Positions 1-9,045 of a stretch of 64,000 nucleotides of DNA are shown in pieces (position 1 is the stretch's first letter; the number at the start of each line of letters is the position of its first letter). The position numbers and the translations under genes were made by a program. Source of the stretch: Jeotgalibacillus marinus (lineage in GTDB: Bacteria; Bacillota; Bacilli; Bacillales; Jeotgalibacillaceae). Where the stretch lies: positions 1 through 64,000 of the forward strand of contig NZ_JBFMIA010000002.1 of assembly GCF_040801915.1 (NCBI RefSeq). Direction: 5' to 3'. The notes beneath the pieces are model-generated. The model made no database searches. It was not told the origin of the DNA and saw only the letters and a program-made list of their open reading frames with translations.

Positions 1-68
1 ATGTCCAAGGTTTAGAGATTACTTGCATGGATCTTGATGTTTTTGCACCAGAACCGGATTGCTTCTGA
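1..68 (+). CDS. C-terminal end of an unidentified gene (partial)
   Basis: One frame is open from the window edge to a TGA at 66-68 and encodes about 21 residues ending in EPDCF. The composition (acidic, two Cys, hydrophobic positions) is plausible for a protein tail, but the fragment is too short to assign. It would be the gene upstream of helD. It may equally be a chance open frame. Confidence 0.3.
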   Translation, partial: VQGLEITCMDLDVFAPEPDCF

Positions 69-303
69 TAATTTGATTGTTTATCTTTTTTATAAATACT
101 AATGCGATCATATTCTTTTTCGTAGCTGACTTTATCTCTTTAAATAAGTACTCAGGTCATTAATGAAATCCAAAACTATCTATCAAGAACCTCTCGACAG
201 ACTTCATGGAAGGGTCTTCCTTTTACGTTCGCTTTATGATACGATTGTAAACGCTCTTTTTTCGCGGCTGCGATTGAAACTATGCGAATGAGGTGACAGT
301 AAG

Positions 304-2601
304 ATGACCAAAAAAATTGTTCCCCCTTCCCTTAACCACCCCGACTACAAAGATGAAAAAGATCGATTAACTTTTACGAGATTGTATATTGATCAAGCCT
401 TAACAACTTCAAAACAGAGTGAAGGTAACGCACGCGAAAGTTTACGCCAAGCATACGAGACACTCGATTCGCTCGACAGTAGTTTAAGCTACATGAATTT
501 ATTAACTGGTGCGAGCTTGCTTCAAATGAGTGCTGATCAAATCAAACGACTTGAAAGTGTCTATGACAAACCATACTTTGCTCGCATTGATTACCAAAAG
601 GAAACAGAAGAAAAAGAGTCGCTTTACATAGGCAAGGCTTCACTTCATAATCCAGAGACACAATCCCAAATCATCGTTGACTGGCGCTCGCCTGTTGCCA
701 ATGTCTACTATGACGGTCGACTCGGTGATGTGGAATATGAAGTGAATGGTTACACCACGGAAGGCTATTTATCCCTTAAACGCCAATACCAAATTGAAGA
801 TGGTCAATTACTAAATATCCAAGACGTCGATCTCACAACCACCGATGAACTACTACAACAATCACTCGCACAAAAAGCAGACAATCGTTTAAATGAAATC
901 GTATCAACCATTCAAAAAGAACAAAACGATATTATTCGCGCACCTCTAAATCGTCCAATCATTGTTCAAGGAGCTGCAGGTAGCGGAAAAACAACAATCG
1001 CACTTCACCGAATTTCATATTTCTTATATGTAAATAGTGAAACCTTCCACCCATCAAACCTTATGATCCTAGCACCAAATCAACTATTTATCGAATACAT
1101 TTCAGAAGTTCTTCCGGAGCTTGGTGTAGATAAAATTAAACAAACAACATTGATTGACTATATGAAAATGGCGATTGGTCAAAATATTCGCTTGATAGAC
1201 CCTACCATAAAGTTACTAGCTTTAATTGAACGCGGGAAAAATAATGAACAAATCAAGTGGCTGTCTGAGTTTAAAGGTTCGCTAACCTTTATGAAAATTG
1301 TCGATCGTTACATTGATCAAATCGAAGAAGCAATGGCACCAAGTGAAGATGTCATGCTCGAGAAATTTAGAATTCTCAGAGGAAATCGGTTACGAACACT
1401 TTTTTTGCACGACTACACCTACATGCCTGTATATAAACGATTCGATAAAATCAAAGGCGTCATCCAGAATCATATGCGAACAAAGAAAAAACAAGTCCTC
1501 AAGAAAATTGAAGACGTCTATGAAGACGCATTAGAAAAAGCATTGTATGGTATTCGAAACGATAACAAGCGACGGAAAAAAGTCACTTTTATCATGGATA
1601 CGAAAGCGGCGCGCCTAGATTCCATTCAAAAAGAAGCACGCTCTACAGTACGCCTATACATGAAATCATTTGATAAAAAGTCACCAATCGATTTGTACAA
1701 AGAATTATTGTCATCGCCTGATTTACTCAAATCTGTTGCAGAGGAACTGACGACAAAACAGGTCCAATTGATCTGTTCGCATAGCCAGCAAATTTTTTCG
1801 AAAAGAACATACGAATTAGAAGACTTAGCACCTCTTTATTATTTACACGGTCGTTTACATGGACTAGCTGATGAAGCAAAAGTCAAAAGCGTATTTATTG
1901 ATGAAGCGCAAGACTATAGCTATTTTCAGTTAGCGGCTCTTCGGAGAATTTTAGATACAAGCTTGTTCACTGTCGTTGGTGACTTGGCTCAAGGAATTCA
2001 TTCCTACAGGGGAATGCGCGACTGGAAAGTGATTGAGAAAGACATTTTTAGTGAAGCACATTATTTCACACTGCAAAAAAGTTACAGAACAACGATTGAA
2101 ATTATGAATGTTGCTAATGATGTGATGCAACGTATGACCGAACCGCTTCCTCTTGTTGAACCTGTTGTCAGGCGTGGCGAAATGCCTACATATCACCTGA
2201 TAAATCATGATGAAATGGCCGTCCAAATCGAAAAAGATATCCTTTCGGTAAAAAAAGACGGTTATCACACGATCGCCATCATTGGAAAAACACCGGCTGA
2301 ATGCACAGCTATTTTTAAACGAATGGAGTCTAGCTTAGTAAAAGTTCAACTAATCACTGAACATGAAGATTTGAAAAAAGATCACATCACCCTCCTCCCT
2401 TCCCACTTAGCCAAAGGTCTGGAGTTTGACGCCGTTTTCATTCCTTCTCTGGAAGTGAAATATGAAGAGAATGAGCTTGATATTAAATTACTTTATGTCG
2501 CCATGACACGCGCCATGCACCGACTCTTTTTATATAGCAAAAAACCAGAAGAATTACTGTTGCAGTATGTGGATGCTGATAAAGTGGATGGACTGACTTA
2601 G
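304..2601 (+). CDS. helD: HelD-type superfamily 1 helicase / RNA polymerase recycling factor
   Basis: A 765-residue UvrD/Rep-like SF1 ATPase. Visible motifs are the Walker A GAAGSGKTTIALHR (about residues 222-236), the Walker B-like VFIDEAQDYSYF (about 530-541), a QKSYRTT motif and the C-terminal LLYVAMTRAMHRLFLY (motif VI). The N-terminal 200 residues, charged and helical, match the coiled-coil arm that HelD inserts into the RNA polymerase secondary channel. B. subtilis HelD (YvgS, 774 residues) has the same length and also lies near the cop genes. The start is preceded by GAGGTGAC with good spacing. In the family the protein strips stalled RNA polymerase from nucleic acid using ATP; that role is inferred from family membership. 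Confidence 0.92.
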   Translation: MTKKIVPPSLNHPDYKDEKDRLTFTRLYIDQALTTSKQSEGNARESLRQAYETLDSLDSSLSYMNLLTGASLLQMSADQIKRLESVYDKPYFARIDYQKETEEKESLYIGKASLHNPETQSQIIVDWRSPVANVYYDGRLGDVEYEVNGYTTEGYLSLKRQYQIEDGQLLNIQDVDLTTTDELLQQSLAQKADNRLNEIVSTIQKEQNDIIRAPLNRPIIVQGAAGSGKTTIALHRISYFLYVNSETFHPSNLMILAPNQLFIEYISEVLPELGVDKIKQTTLIDYMKMAIGQNIRLIDPTIKLLALIERGKNNEQIKWLSEFKGSLTFMKIVDRYIDQIEEAMAPSEDVMLEKFRILRGNRLRTLFLHDYTYMPVYKRFDKIKGVIQNHMRTKKKQVLKKIEDVYEDALEKALYGIRNDNKRRKKVTFIMDTKAARLDSIQKEARSTVRLYMKSFDKKSPIDLYKELLSSPDLLKSVAEELTTKQVQLICSHSQQIFSKRTYELEDLAPLYYLHGRLHGLADEAKVKSVFIDEAQDYSYFQLAALRRILDTSLFTVVGDLAQGIHSYRGMRDWKVIEKDIFSEAHYFTLQKSYRTTIEIMNVANDVMQRMTEPLPLVEPVVRRGEMPTYHLINHDEMAVQIEKDILSVKKDGYHTIAIIGKTPAECTAIFKRMESSLVKVQLITEHEDLKKDHITLLPSHLAKGLEFDAVFIPSLEVKYEENELDIKLLYVAMTRAMHRLFLYSKKPEELLLQYVDADKVDGLT

Positions 2602-2701
2602 GGGATTCGTTATGTTAAGAACTATTCATAATTCCCCAATGGTAAATGTGATTTAAGTAGTTGCAGGAGTTAGTTATCAAAAACAATTAACTATGATGAA
2701 C

Positions 2702-2740
2702 AAAAACGCTTGGTTAAGTTACTTCCCAAGCGTTTTTGTG
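2702..2740. terminator. Bidirectional terminator between helD and copA
   Basis: A 12-bp perfect stem (2702-2713 with 2726-2737, AAAAACGCTTGG arm) with a 12-nt loop. It has a T run on one side and an A run on the other, so it can end helD rightward and copA leftward. Confidence 0.85.
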
Positions 2741-2813
2741 TGCTGAACTGTTTTTTGTTTTCTCCACATTGCGAGAACTGGCATACCAATCAGGGGAGTT
2801 CTACATTGTTCGT

Positions 2814-5222
2814 TTACAACTTTACTCGCTGCAAACGCAGTGCGTTTAATACAACGGAGACGGAGCTAAATGCCATGGCCGCTCCAGCTAACCACGGTGC
2901 GAGCAGACCTACAGCTGCAATGGGAATTCCTAGCGTATTGTACCCAAATGCCCAGAACAAGTTTTGTTTAATATTTTTCATCGTTTTGCGACTCATCGTA
3001 ATTGCATCCGCAATACTTTTTAAGTCACCACGAATGAGTGTAATATCTGCAGCTTCCATTGCAACGTCAGTGCCTGTCCCAATGGCCATTCCAATGTCTG
3101 CCACTGCTAGTGCTGGCGCATCATTAATTCCATCGCCAACCATCGCAACTATTTTACCTGTTGCTTGAAGCTTGCTAATTTCATCTGCTTTTCCTTCTGG
3201 CAAAACTTCAGCAATGGTTTTTGTAATTCCTGCTTCTTTTGCAATTTCCATCGCAGTTCGTTTGTTATCACCAGTTATCATAATCACATCTAACCCCATT
3301 GAACGCAGTTGAGTGATCGCTTCTTTTGACGTTTCTTTAATGGTATCTGCAACAGCTACCATTCCGGCTAACTCACCATCAATTGCTACGAGCATCGCTG
3401 TTTTCCCAGCCTGCTCAAAAGTCATCATCGCATCTTCCACATCATTGCTGTCAATACCTGATTGCTTCAACAAGTTACGCGTGCCAATTAACACATCTTT
3501 TTCATTCACAGTAGCGCGTATGCCAAACCCTGTGACTGATTCAAAGAAAGATGGAGATCCAACTTTAAGATCTTTAGCCTGAATTCCTTTAACAATCGCT
3601 TCAGCTAAAGGATGTTCTGAGCCTTTCTCGGCTGAACCAACAAGATAGAGTAGGTCTTCTTCAGACCATTCTCCCACCGCTAACACATCTGTTAATACTG
3701 GTTCACCTTTCGTTACGGTCCCTGTTTTATCAAGGACGATCGTATCAATTGTGTGTGTCATTTCTAGGTGTTCTCCACCTTTAAATAAAATGCCGAATTC
3801 AGCTGCACGACCAGATCCGGCCATGATTGATGTTGGTGTTGCAAGACCGAGCGCACAAGGACAAGCAATAACAAGAACGGCAATCGTTGCTTCTAGTGCA
3901 GGTGCGATTTCACCTGGTGAGACAACCGTAAGCCAAACAATAAACGTAAGCAACGCAATGCCCACAACAATCGGGACGAAAACACCAGAGATTTTATCTG
4001 CTTGACGCTGAATTGGCGCTTTAGAACCTTGAGCTTGTTCTACAACTTTGATAATTTGTGAGAGCGCCGTCTCCTTACCAACTTTTGTAGCGGTTATTTT
4101 CAAAAATCCTTGCTTGTTCATTGTCGATCCAATGACAGCGTCTCCTTGTTTTTTATCCACAGGGACACTTTCACCAGTAATCATCGATTCATCAATGGCT
4201 GAACTTCCTTCTAAAATCGTTCCATCTGCAGGGATTTTTTCACCTGGTTTCACGATCATGATGTCTCCAACACGCACGTCCTCTAAAGGAACCTCTTGCT
4301 CTTTATCATCACGGATGATGAAGGCCGTTTTGGCTTGAAGACCCATTAGTTTTTTGATTGCTTCAGATGATCTGCCTTTTGCTTTTACTTCAAACAGTTT
4401 TCCTAAAACGATAAGCGTTATAAGTACCGCACTCGTTTCAAAATAGTAACCCATTTGGTGACCTTGCATTCCGATTGATTGGAAAGCTAAATACACACTG
4501 TAAAAATATGCAGCAGATGTACCTAGTGCAACAAGTACGTCCATGTTCGCACTACCATGTCGAAGGGCTTTATAACCACCGACATAAAACGACTTCCCAA
4601 CGACAAATTGAACGGGTGTGGCGAGTGCCATTTGAAACCATGGATTCATCAAGATATCCGGAACATATAGCCACGAAGTAAAACTGAAATGACCAAACAT
4701 CGTCCAAAGCAACGGCAGTGCGAAAATCAATGAAAAGATAAACTTGCGTTGCTGCTTTTGGATTTCAACTTGACGATGGTCTACTTGCTCTTGTTGATCA
4801 TCTTTTCGCTTTGCATCATAACCAAGTTTTTGAACTTGTGCGATTATATCTTCAACCGCCAAACTACTTTCGTTAAATTCTACGGTTGCTTGCTCTAAAG
4901 CTAAATTTACATTCGCCGTTTTCACGCCTTCCAAACGGTTAAGTCCTTTTTCAACACGCGTGGCACACGTGGCACAGGTCATACCTATAATATCGAATTC
5001 AGCCTTAGATGTCACAACACCGTACCCTAGGTCTTCAACTTTTTGTTCAATTTCTTTTAGCGTCAATGCTGTAGAATCATAAGATATACTTGCTTGTTCA
5101 AGTGCAGGGTTAATCGAAGCATGATCAACGCCTTCAAGCTTTTGAAGACTTTTTTCTATACGTGTGGAACAAGCCGTACATGTCATGCCAGAGATTTGTA
5201 TTTCTCTTTTCAATTGTGTCAT
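2814..5222 (-). CDS. copA: Copper-exporting P1B-type ATPase CopA
   Basis: An 802-residue heavy-metal pump. Two N-terminal HMA domains carry GMTCTACSTR and GMTCATCATR (two CxxC copper sites). Then come TGES (actuator), the transmembrane CPC in IACPCALGLATPTS, the phosphorylation site DKTGTVTKGEP, SEHPLAEAI, GDGINDAPALAVAD, and late membrane motifs with YN and MxxSS that define Cu(I) specificity. I start it at the ATG at 5222, which has GGGGGTGG just upstream; an ATG 15 nt further upstream lacks a ribosome site. It lies downstream of csoR-copZ but is separated from copZ by a terminator and its own CsoR-like operator. CopZ should deliver Cu(I) to it. Confidence 0.95.
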   Translation of the reverse strand: MTQLKREIQISGMTCTACSTRIEKSLQKLEGVDHASINPALEQASISYDSTALTLKEIEQKVEDLGYGVVTSKAEFDIIGMTCATCATRVEKGLNRLEGVKTANVNLALEQATVEFNESSLAVEDIIAQVQKLGYDAKRKDDQQEQVDHRQVEIQKQQRKFIFSLIFALPLLWTMFGHFSFTSWLYVPDILMNPWFQMALATPVQFVVGKSFYVGGYKALRHGSANMDVLVALGTSAAYFYSVYLAFQSIGMQGHQMGYYFETSAVLITLIVLGKLFEVKAKGRSSEAIKKLMGLQAKTAFIIRDDKEQEVPLEDVRVGDIMIVKPGEKIPADGTILEGSSAIDESMITGESVPVDKKQGDAVIGSTMNKQGFLKITATKVGKETALSQIIKVVEQAQGSKAPIQRQADKISGVFVPIVVGIALLTFIVWLTVVSPGEIAPALEATIAVLVIACPCALGLATPTSIMAGSGRAAEFGILFKGGEHLEMTHTIDTIVLDKTGTVTKGEPVLTDVLAVGEWSEEDLLYLVGSAEKGSEHPLAEAIVKGIQAKDLKVGSPSFFESVTGFGIRATVNEKDVLIGTRNLLKQSGIDSNDVEDAMMTFEQAGKTAMLVAIDGELAGMVAVADTIKETSKEAITQLRSMGLDVIMITGDNKRTAMEIAKEAGITKTIAEVLPEGKADEISKLQATGKIVAMVGDGINDAPALAVADIGMAIGTGTDVAMEAADITLIRGDLKSIADAITMSRKTMKNIKQNLFWAFGYNTLGIPIAAVGLLAPWLAGAAMAFSSVSVVLNALRLQRVKL

Positions 5223-5235
5223 ATTAGCCACCCCC

Positions 5236-5252
5236 ATACCCCATAAGGGTAT
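5236..5252 (-). promoter_or_regulatory. CsoR-type operator before copA
   Basis: The dyad ATACCCCATAAGGGTAT resembles the GC-centred CsoR operators of B. subtilis copZA. It lies between the copZ terminator and the copA start, suggesting copA has its own copper-induced promoter. No convincing -35/-10 pair could be fixed here. Confidence 0.65.
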
Positions 5253-5265
5253 ATTTCTTTGGTAA

Positions 5266-5297
5266 AAAAAGTGCGCTGCCTTCGCTGCACACTTTTA
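5266..5297 (-). terminator. Terminator after copZ
   Basis: Read leftward, GTGTGC and GCGCAC (one G-U pair) form a stem extended by flanking A/T pairs and followed by seven T. It should end most csoR-copZ transcripts before copA. Confidence 0.65.
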
Positions 5298-5304
5298 CTA
5301 TTTA

Positions 5305-5514
5305 TTACTTGATTGTGTAACCTTGCTCTTCAATTATTTCGCGAATTTCACTTACTGTAACGGACGCTGGTTGGAAATCAACGTCAACTGTACCTTGTTC
5401 AAGATGAACGCGTACTTCGTTTACTCCAGCAAGATCGCGTACATTGGTATCAACTGCGTTTACACAATGTTGGCATGACATACCTTCTACATTTAGCGTT
5501 ACCGATTCTACCAT
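5305..5514 (-). CDS. copZ: Copper chaperone CopZ
   Basis: A 69-residue single HMA domain with the Cu(I)-binding GMSCQHCVNAV near the N-terminus, the same length as B. subtilis CopZ. It carries cytosolic Cu(I) to the HMA domains of CopA and is expected to act also in metal handoff to CsoR. It lies 12 nt downstream of csoR in one operon, and its stop is followed by an intrinsic terminator. The fold pattern beta-alpha-beta-beta-alpha-beta is consistent throughout the short sequence. Confidence 0.93.
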   Translation of the reverse strand: MVESVTLNVEGMSCQHCVNAVDTNVRDLAGVNEVRVHLEQGTVDVDFQPASVTVSEIREIIEEQGYTIK

Positions 5515-5526
5515 GATTCATTCCCC

Positions 5527-5874
5527 CTATTTTTTCGTCAATCGTTTCATCGTTGAAAGTAATTCGTCAACCACCTCAAGGTCACCCTCTTGGATGCGGT
5601 CTACGATACAACTCTTCATATGACCCTCTAGCAAAAGATTTGAAACGCTGTTGAGCGCTGATTGAGATGCAGCAATTTGAGTAATGACATCATCGCAGTA
5701 GGTATCTTTGTCAATCAACTTTTTGATCCCACGAATTTGCCCTTCTATACGATTTAATCGCGTTGTTAAGTTTTTCTTCATTGCATCTGAATGATGACTC
5801 TTGCGCTCATGATTTGTTGCACAATGACCACCATCCACCTTCAGCATGTTTTCCTTTCCCTCAAGATCCGCCAT
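5527..5874 (-). CDS. csoR: Copper-sensing repressor CsoR
   Basis: A 115-residue helical-bundle repressor of the CsoR/RcnR (DUF156) family. The Cu(I) ligands are visible as Cys in DTYCDDV and His/Cys in LLEGHMKSC; the helix with RLNRIEGQIRGIKKL is the family hallmark. The ATG at 5874 has AGGAGTG eight nt upstream. A GTG at 5883 would overlap that site and is less likely. An extra His/Cys-rich N-terminal segment (GGHCATNHERKSHHSD) precedes the core and could bind metal. The gene leads the csoR-copZ operon and is preceded by a dyad it probably binds, so it should be autoregulated and released by Cu(I). Confidence 0.93.
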   Translation of the reverse strand: MADLEGKENMLKVDGGHCATNHERKSHHSDAMKKNLTTRLNRIEGQIRGIKKLIDKDTYCDDVITQIAASQSALNSVSNLLLEGHMKSCIVDRIQEGDLEVVDELLSTMKRLTKK

Positions 5875-5915
5875 GCCTATCACTCCTAGTAACTTCTTTC
5901 CTGCAATAAGAATAA

Positions 5916-5934
5916 CATACCCCCTCTAGGTATG
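5916..5934 (-). promoter_or_regulatory. CsoR-type operator before csoR
   Basis: The dyad CATACC-7nt-GGTATG with a C-rich centre lies 42 nt upstream of the csoR start. It shares the ATACCC/GGTAT half sites with the copA operator at 5236-5252. Confidence 0.65.
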
Positions 5935-6004
5935 TAAAGCCCTTTGTTTCGCTTTGTCATGATAAAGCACTCTTCCCCAAGATGAATAATATTTTAAAAA
6001 TTGT

Positions 6005-6033
6005 TTGACAAGTTAAAAAACGCGTAGTAAAGT
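6005..6033 (+). promoter_or_regulatory. Sigma-A promoter of metNPQ
   Basis: TTGACA (6005-6010), a 17-bp spacer and TAAAGT (6028-6033). The transcript would begin near 6040, just ahead of the SAM aptamer. Confidence 0.75.
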
Positions 6034-6060
6034 TAGGAACAACATTTGAATAGAACAATA

Positions 6061-6221
6061 TCTTCTTATCCAGAGAGGTGGAGGGACTGGCCCTACGATA
6101 CCTCGGCAGCGGACTTGCGATTGCAAGCACCGTGCCAACTCCAGCAGACATTCGTCTGAGAGATGAGAAGAGGTGTTTACGCGAGTAGCCTCTTCTTGTT
6201 TTTGCGAGAAGAGGCTTTTTT
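6061..6221 (+). promoter_or_regulatory. SAM-I (S-box) riboswitch with terminator, upstream of metN
   Basis: The aptamer spans about 6061-6171. P1 pairs TCTTCTTATC with GATGAGAAGA, and the conserved core has GAGGGACTGGCCC, CTCGGCAGC and GTGCCAACTCCAGC. The 3' P1 strand AGAAGAGG (6166-6173) can instead pair with CCTCTTCT (6189-6196) as antiterminator. The terminator is GCCTCTTCT/AGAAGAGGC (6188-6215) followed by six T. High SAM should therefore stop transcription before the methionine transporter genes. Confidence 0.95.
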
Positions 6222-6309
6222 GTATCATATTTTCACTAAAGAGTCCTCTTCTCATAATTAAACCAACTAATACTATTTGTTTAGTTATATTTTCTGAGGG
6301 GGTATAAAA

Positions 6310-7338
6310 GTGATTCAATTTGAATCAGTTACAAAAACGTATGGCAGTGGTGAAGACGCTGTTCATGCGTTGAGCGGCATTGATTTAACAGTTGAGACAG
6401 GTGAAATTTTCGGTGTCATTGGATTCAGCGGAGCGGGGAAAAGTTCACTCATTCGTTGCGTTAACCTATTAGAGCGTCCCACCGAAGGAAGAATTCTTAT
6501 TCATCAAAAAGATCTTACGACGCTATCCAAAAAACAAATTAGAGAAACGAGAAAAGATATCGGAATGATTTTTCAACATTTCAATCTCTTAAATTCAAAA
6601 ACGGTGTTCCATAATGTCGCTATGCCTCTTCTTCTTTCAAATTTAAAAAGAAGTGTTGTGACTAAAAGAGTTACAGACCTTCTTGCATTTGTAGGGTTGG
6701 AGGATAAGGCTGAACAATACCCCGACCAGCTTTCTGGGGGGCAGAAGCAGCGCGTTGGCATTGCTCGTGCATTGGCAACCAACCCCTCCGTTCTGCTCTG
6801 TGATGAAGCAACGTCAGCGCTTGATCCTGAAACGACGCAATCGATATTGGAACTGCTGCGGCGGATTAACCAGGAATACAACATTACGATTTTAATTATC
6901 ACGCATGAAATGACCGTGATAAGAGAGATTTGCGATAAGGTTGCCGTGCTTGAAAATGGTGTGGTGCAAGAACAAGGAAGCGTGTTTGATGTATTTACGA
7001 ACCCACAGCATGCGACATCAAAGAAATTTGTCAAATCAATCATGAACGACCAACTTCCTGAAAGTATACTTAACGAAATTAAAGAGAAAGAGCATCACCA
7101 AATTTATCGTATTCAATATACAGGATCCTCTACTGGTCAACCGCTTTTATCAAGAATTTCTCGTGAATTTGATCTTGATTTAAATGTGTTGTACGGCAAT
7201 ATTACAGAACTACAAGGAATTCCGTATGGTAACTTGATCGTTGAATTTATTGGTGATCGTGCGCAAATTCAACAAGCGTTGTTGTCGATTCAACAGCAAA
7301 ACATAGCGGTAAAGGATGTGATCAACCATGCTAGTTAG
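6310..7338 (+). CDS. metN: Methionine ABC transporter, ATP-binding protein MetN
   Basis: A 342-residue ABC ATPase. Walker A GFSGAGKSSLIR (about residues 38-49), signature LSGGQKQRVGIAR, Walker B VLLCDEATSALDP and the switch His in IITHEM are all present. The C-terminal ~80 residues match the NIL domain, which binds methionine for feedback inhibition of uptake in the MetNI family. Translation starts at a GTG preceded by GAGGGGG. It is the first gene of metN-metP-metQ, under the SAM riboswitch just upstream, and its stop overlaps the metP start by 11 nt. Confidence 0.95.
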   Translation: MIQFESVTKTYGSGEDAVHALSGIDLTVETGEIFGVIGFSGAGKSSLIRCVNLLERPTEGRILIHQKDLTTLSKKQIRETRKDIGMIFQHFNLLNSKTVFHNVAMPLLLSNLKRSVVTKRVTDLLAFVGLEDKAEQYPDQLSGGQKQRVGIARALATNPSVLLCDEATSALDPETTQSILELLRRINQEYNITILIITHEMTVIREICDKVAVLENGVVQEQGSVFDVFTNPQHATSKKFVKSIMNDQLPESILNEIKEKEHHQIYRIQYTGSSTGQPLLSRISREFDLDLNVLYGNITELQGIPYGNLIVEFIGDRAQIQQALLSIQQQNIAVKDVINHAS

Positions 7339-7978
7339 TACTGACCAGATCACTGAAGCATTGTGGGAAACGATTTCGATGGTCGGATTCTCACTATTAT
7401 TTTCTACCCTCATCGGTTTTCCGCTAGGTATCTTGCTTGTTGTTACACGAAAAGGACATTTACTCGAAAACGCACCTTTTTTCAATGTTCTAAATGGCAT
7501 TATAAATGTTTTTCGTTCCGTTCCATTCATTATCTTAATGGTCGCCATCATTCCAGTGACTCGCTTTATTGTTGGAACATCTATTGGAACTGCAGCAGCG
7601 ATTGTCCCTCTCGTCTTCTATGCTGGTCCTTACATTGCAAGACTTATCGAGAACTCTCTGTTAGAAGTTGATAAAGGAGTGGTCGAGGCAGCTGAAGCGA
7701 TGGGCGCTACACCAGGTCAAATTATTTTTCGATTTTTAGTTCCTGAAGCATTAAGCTCTCTTGTTTTAGCGTTGACCATCGCAACGGTTGGATTGATTGG
7801 TGCCTCTGCAATGGCTGGTGCTGTTGGGGGCGGAGGGCTCGGTGATTTAGCTATCACATATGGATATCAACGTTTTGATACAACAACCATGTATATCACA
7901 GTTGGGATCTTAATCATCATGGTTCAAGGATTACAATCAACAGGTAATTTACTATCTAAAAAAATTCGAAGAAGCTAA
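7328..7978 (+). CDS. metP: Methionine ABC transporter permease MetP (MetI)
   Basis: A 216-residue permease with five hydrophobic segments. The EAA-type cytoplasmic loop is recognisable around VEAAEAMGATPGQIIFRFLVPEA, which couples to MetN. Length and sequence agree with MetI/MetP, a homodimeric channel for L- and D-methionine. The start codon lies inside the end of metN, so translational coupling is likely. The next gene, metQ, follows 18 nt later. Confidence 0.93.
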   Translation: MLVSTDQITEALWETISMVGFSLLFSTLIGFPLGILLVVTRKGHLLENAPFFNVLNGIINVFRSVPFIILMVAIIPVTRFIVGTSIGTAAAIVPLVFYAGPYIARLIENSLLEVDKGVVEAAEAMGATPGQIIFRFLVPEALSSLVLALTIATVGLIGASAMAGAVGGGGLGDLAITYGYQRFDTTTMYITVGILIIMVQGLQSTGNLLSKKIRRS

Positions 7979-7996
7979 TTACAGGAGGAATTTGAC

Positions 7997-8812
7997 ATGA
8001 AAAAAACAATACTGACTCTTATTTCACTCTTATCAATCGAGTTATCAGCGTGCGGAGACGATGAAAGCGGACCAATTAAAATAGGCGTCAGTGGTTCGGA
8101 TACACGCATTTGGGAGTTTGTTGCGGAAAAAGCAGCAGAAGAAGATATTGAAATTGAAATCGTAACATTTTCAGACTATGTACAACCAAATATTGCTCTT
8201 GATGAGGGTGAATTAGATTTAAATGCTTTTCAAACCATCTCTTATTTTGATTCATTTATTGAAGAAAGAGGATTAGAATTATCTCCAATCGCGGCAACAG
8301 TTATCGCACCTATGGCCCTGTACTCAGAAAAGGTCGAATCTATTGACGAACTACCAGATGGCGCAACAATTGCCGCTCCAAACGAAGCAACGAACTTAGG
8401 ACGCGCCCTACTTTTGCTTGAAGAAGCAGGGCTTATCACATTAAGTGATGACGCAGGATTAACAGGTACGGATCAACACATTATTGAAAATCCTAAAAAC
8501 ATCGAGATTCTACCTGTCGTTGCAGGTCAAACCCCCCGCTCTCTACCAGACGTAGATGCATCCATTATCAATAATGGCGTCGCGGTGGACGCTGGGTTCA
8601 GTCCTACAAATGATTCTATATTCCGTGAAAGCGAAACGGCAACTCCTTACCTCAATATTATTGCAAGTCGTACAGAAGATGTAGAACGTGAAGACCTTCA
8701 AAGGATTGCAGAACTATATCAAGAGGACGATGTTGCACAGTTTATTGAAGACGAATATAAAGGTGGAATGATTCCTACATTTGTTTCAGTTGAGGAATTG
8801 ACACAATACTAA
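7997..8812 (+). CDS. metQ: Methionine-binding lipoprotein MetQ
   Basis: A 271-residue NlpA/MetQ-family substrate-binding protein. The signal peptide ends in the lipobox LSAC (Cys about residue 19), so the mature protein should be lipid-anchored outside the membrane. Family hallmarks include IWEFVAEKA, the FSDYVQPNIAL segment, LDLNAFQTISYFD and the AAPNEATNLGRALLLLE hinge. It delivers methionine to MetP. AGGAGG lies seven nt before the start, and a terminator follows. Confidence 0.94.
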   Translation: MKKTILTLISLLSIELSACGDDESGPIKIGVSGSDTRIWEFVAEKAAEEDIEIEIVTFSDYVQPNIALDEGELDLNAFQTISYFDSFIEERGLELSPIAATVIAPMALYSEKVESIDELPDGATIAAPNEATNLGRALLLLEEAGLITLSDDAGLTGTDQHIIENPKNIEILPVVAGQTPRSLPDVDASIINNGVAVDAGFSPTNDSIFRESETATPYLNIIASRTEDVEREDLQRIAELYQEDDVAQFIEDEYKGGMIPTFVSVEELTQY

Positions 8813-8881
8813 AAGGGAGAACCAAGAATTCACGCACATCGTTAACCACTCCCCTATTCAAAAAGAATATTTTATTTAAAT

Positions 8882-8919
8882 CTTCATTCCACATCATTAT
8901 TATGGAATGAAGGTTTTTT
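8882..8919 (+). terminator. Terminator of metNPQ
   Basis: The 10-bp stem CTTCATTCCA/TGGAATGAAG (8882-8891 with 8903-8912) is followed by G and six T. Confidence 0.85.
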
Positions 8920-9045
8920 CATTATCATTCACGACCAAAAATTTGAAGCATTTACTAATTAAGCGTATTTTCCCTAGTTTTCATATATAATAGAAAGAAC
9001 TTATTAAACCTACTCTAAACCACTTACAGATTGGCAGGGATTATT

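Noticed and set aside
2710..4338. Several rightward open frames of 80-150 codons opposite copA
   Set aside because: They are antisense shadows of a clear P-type ATPase gene and have no ribosome sites.
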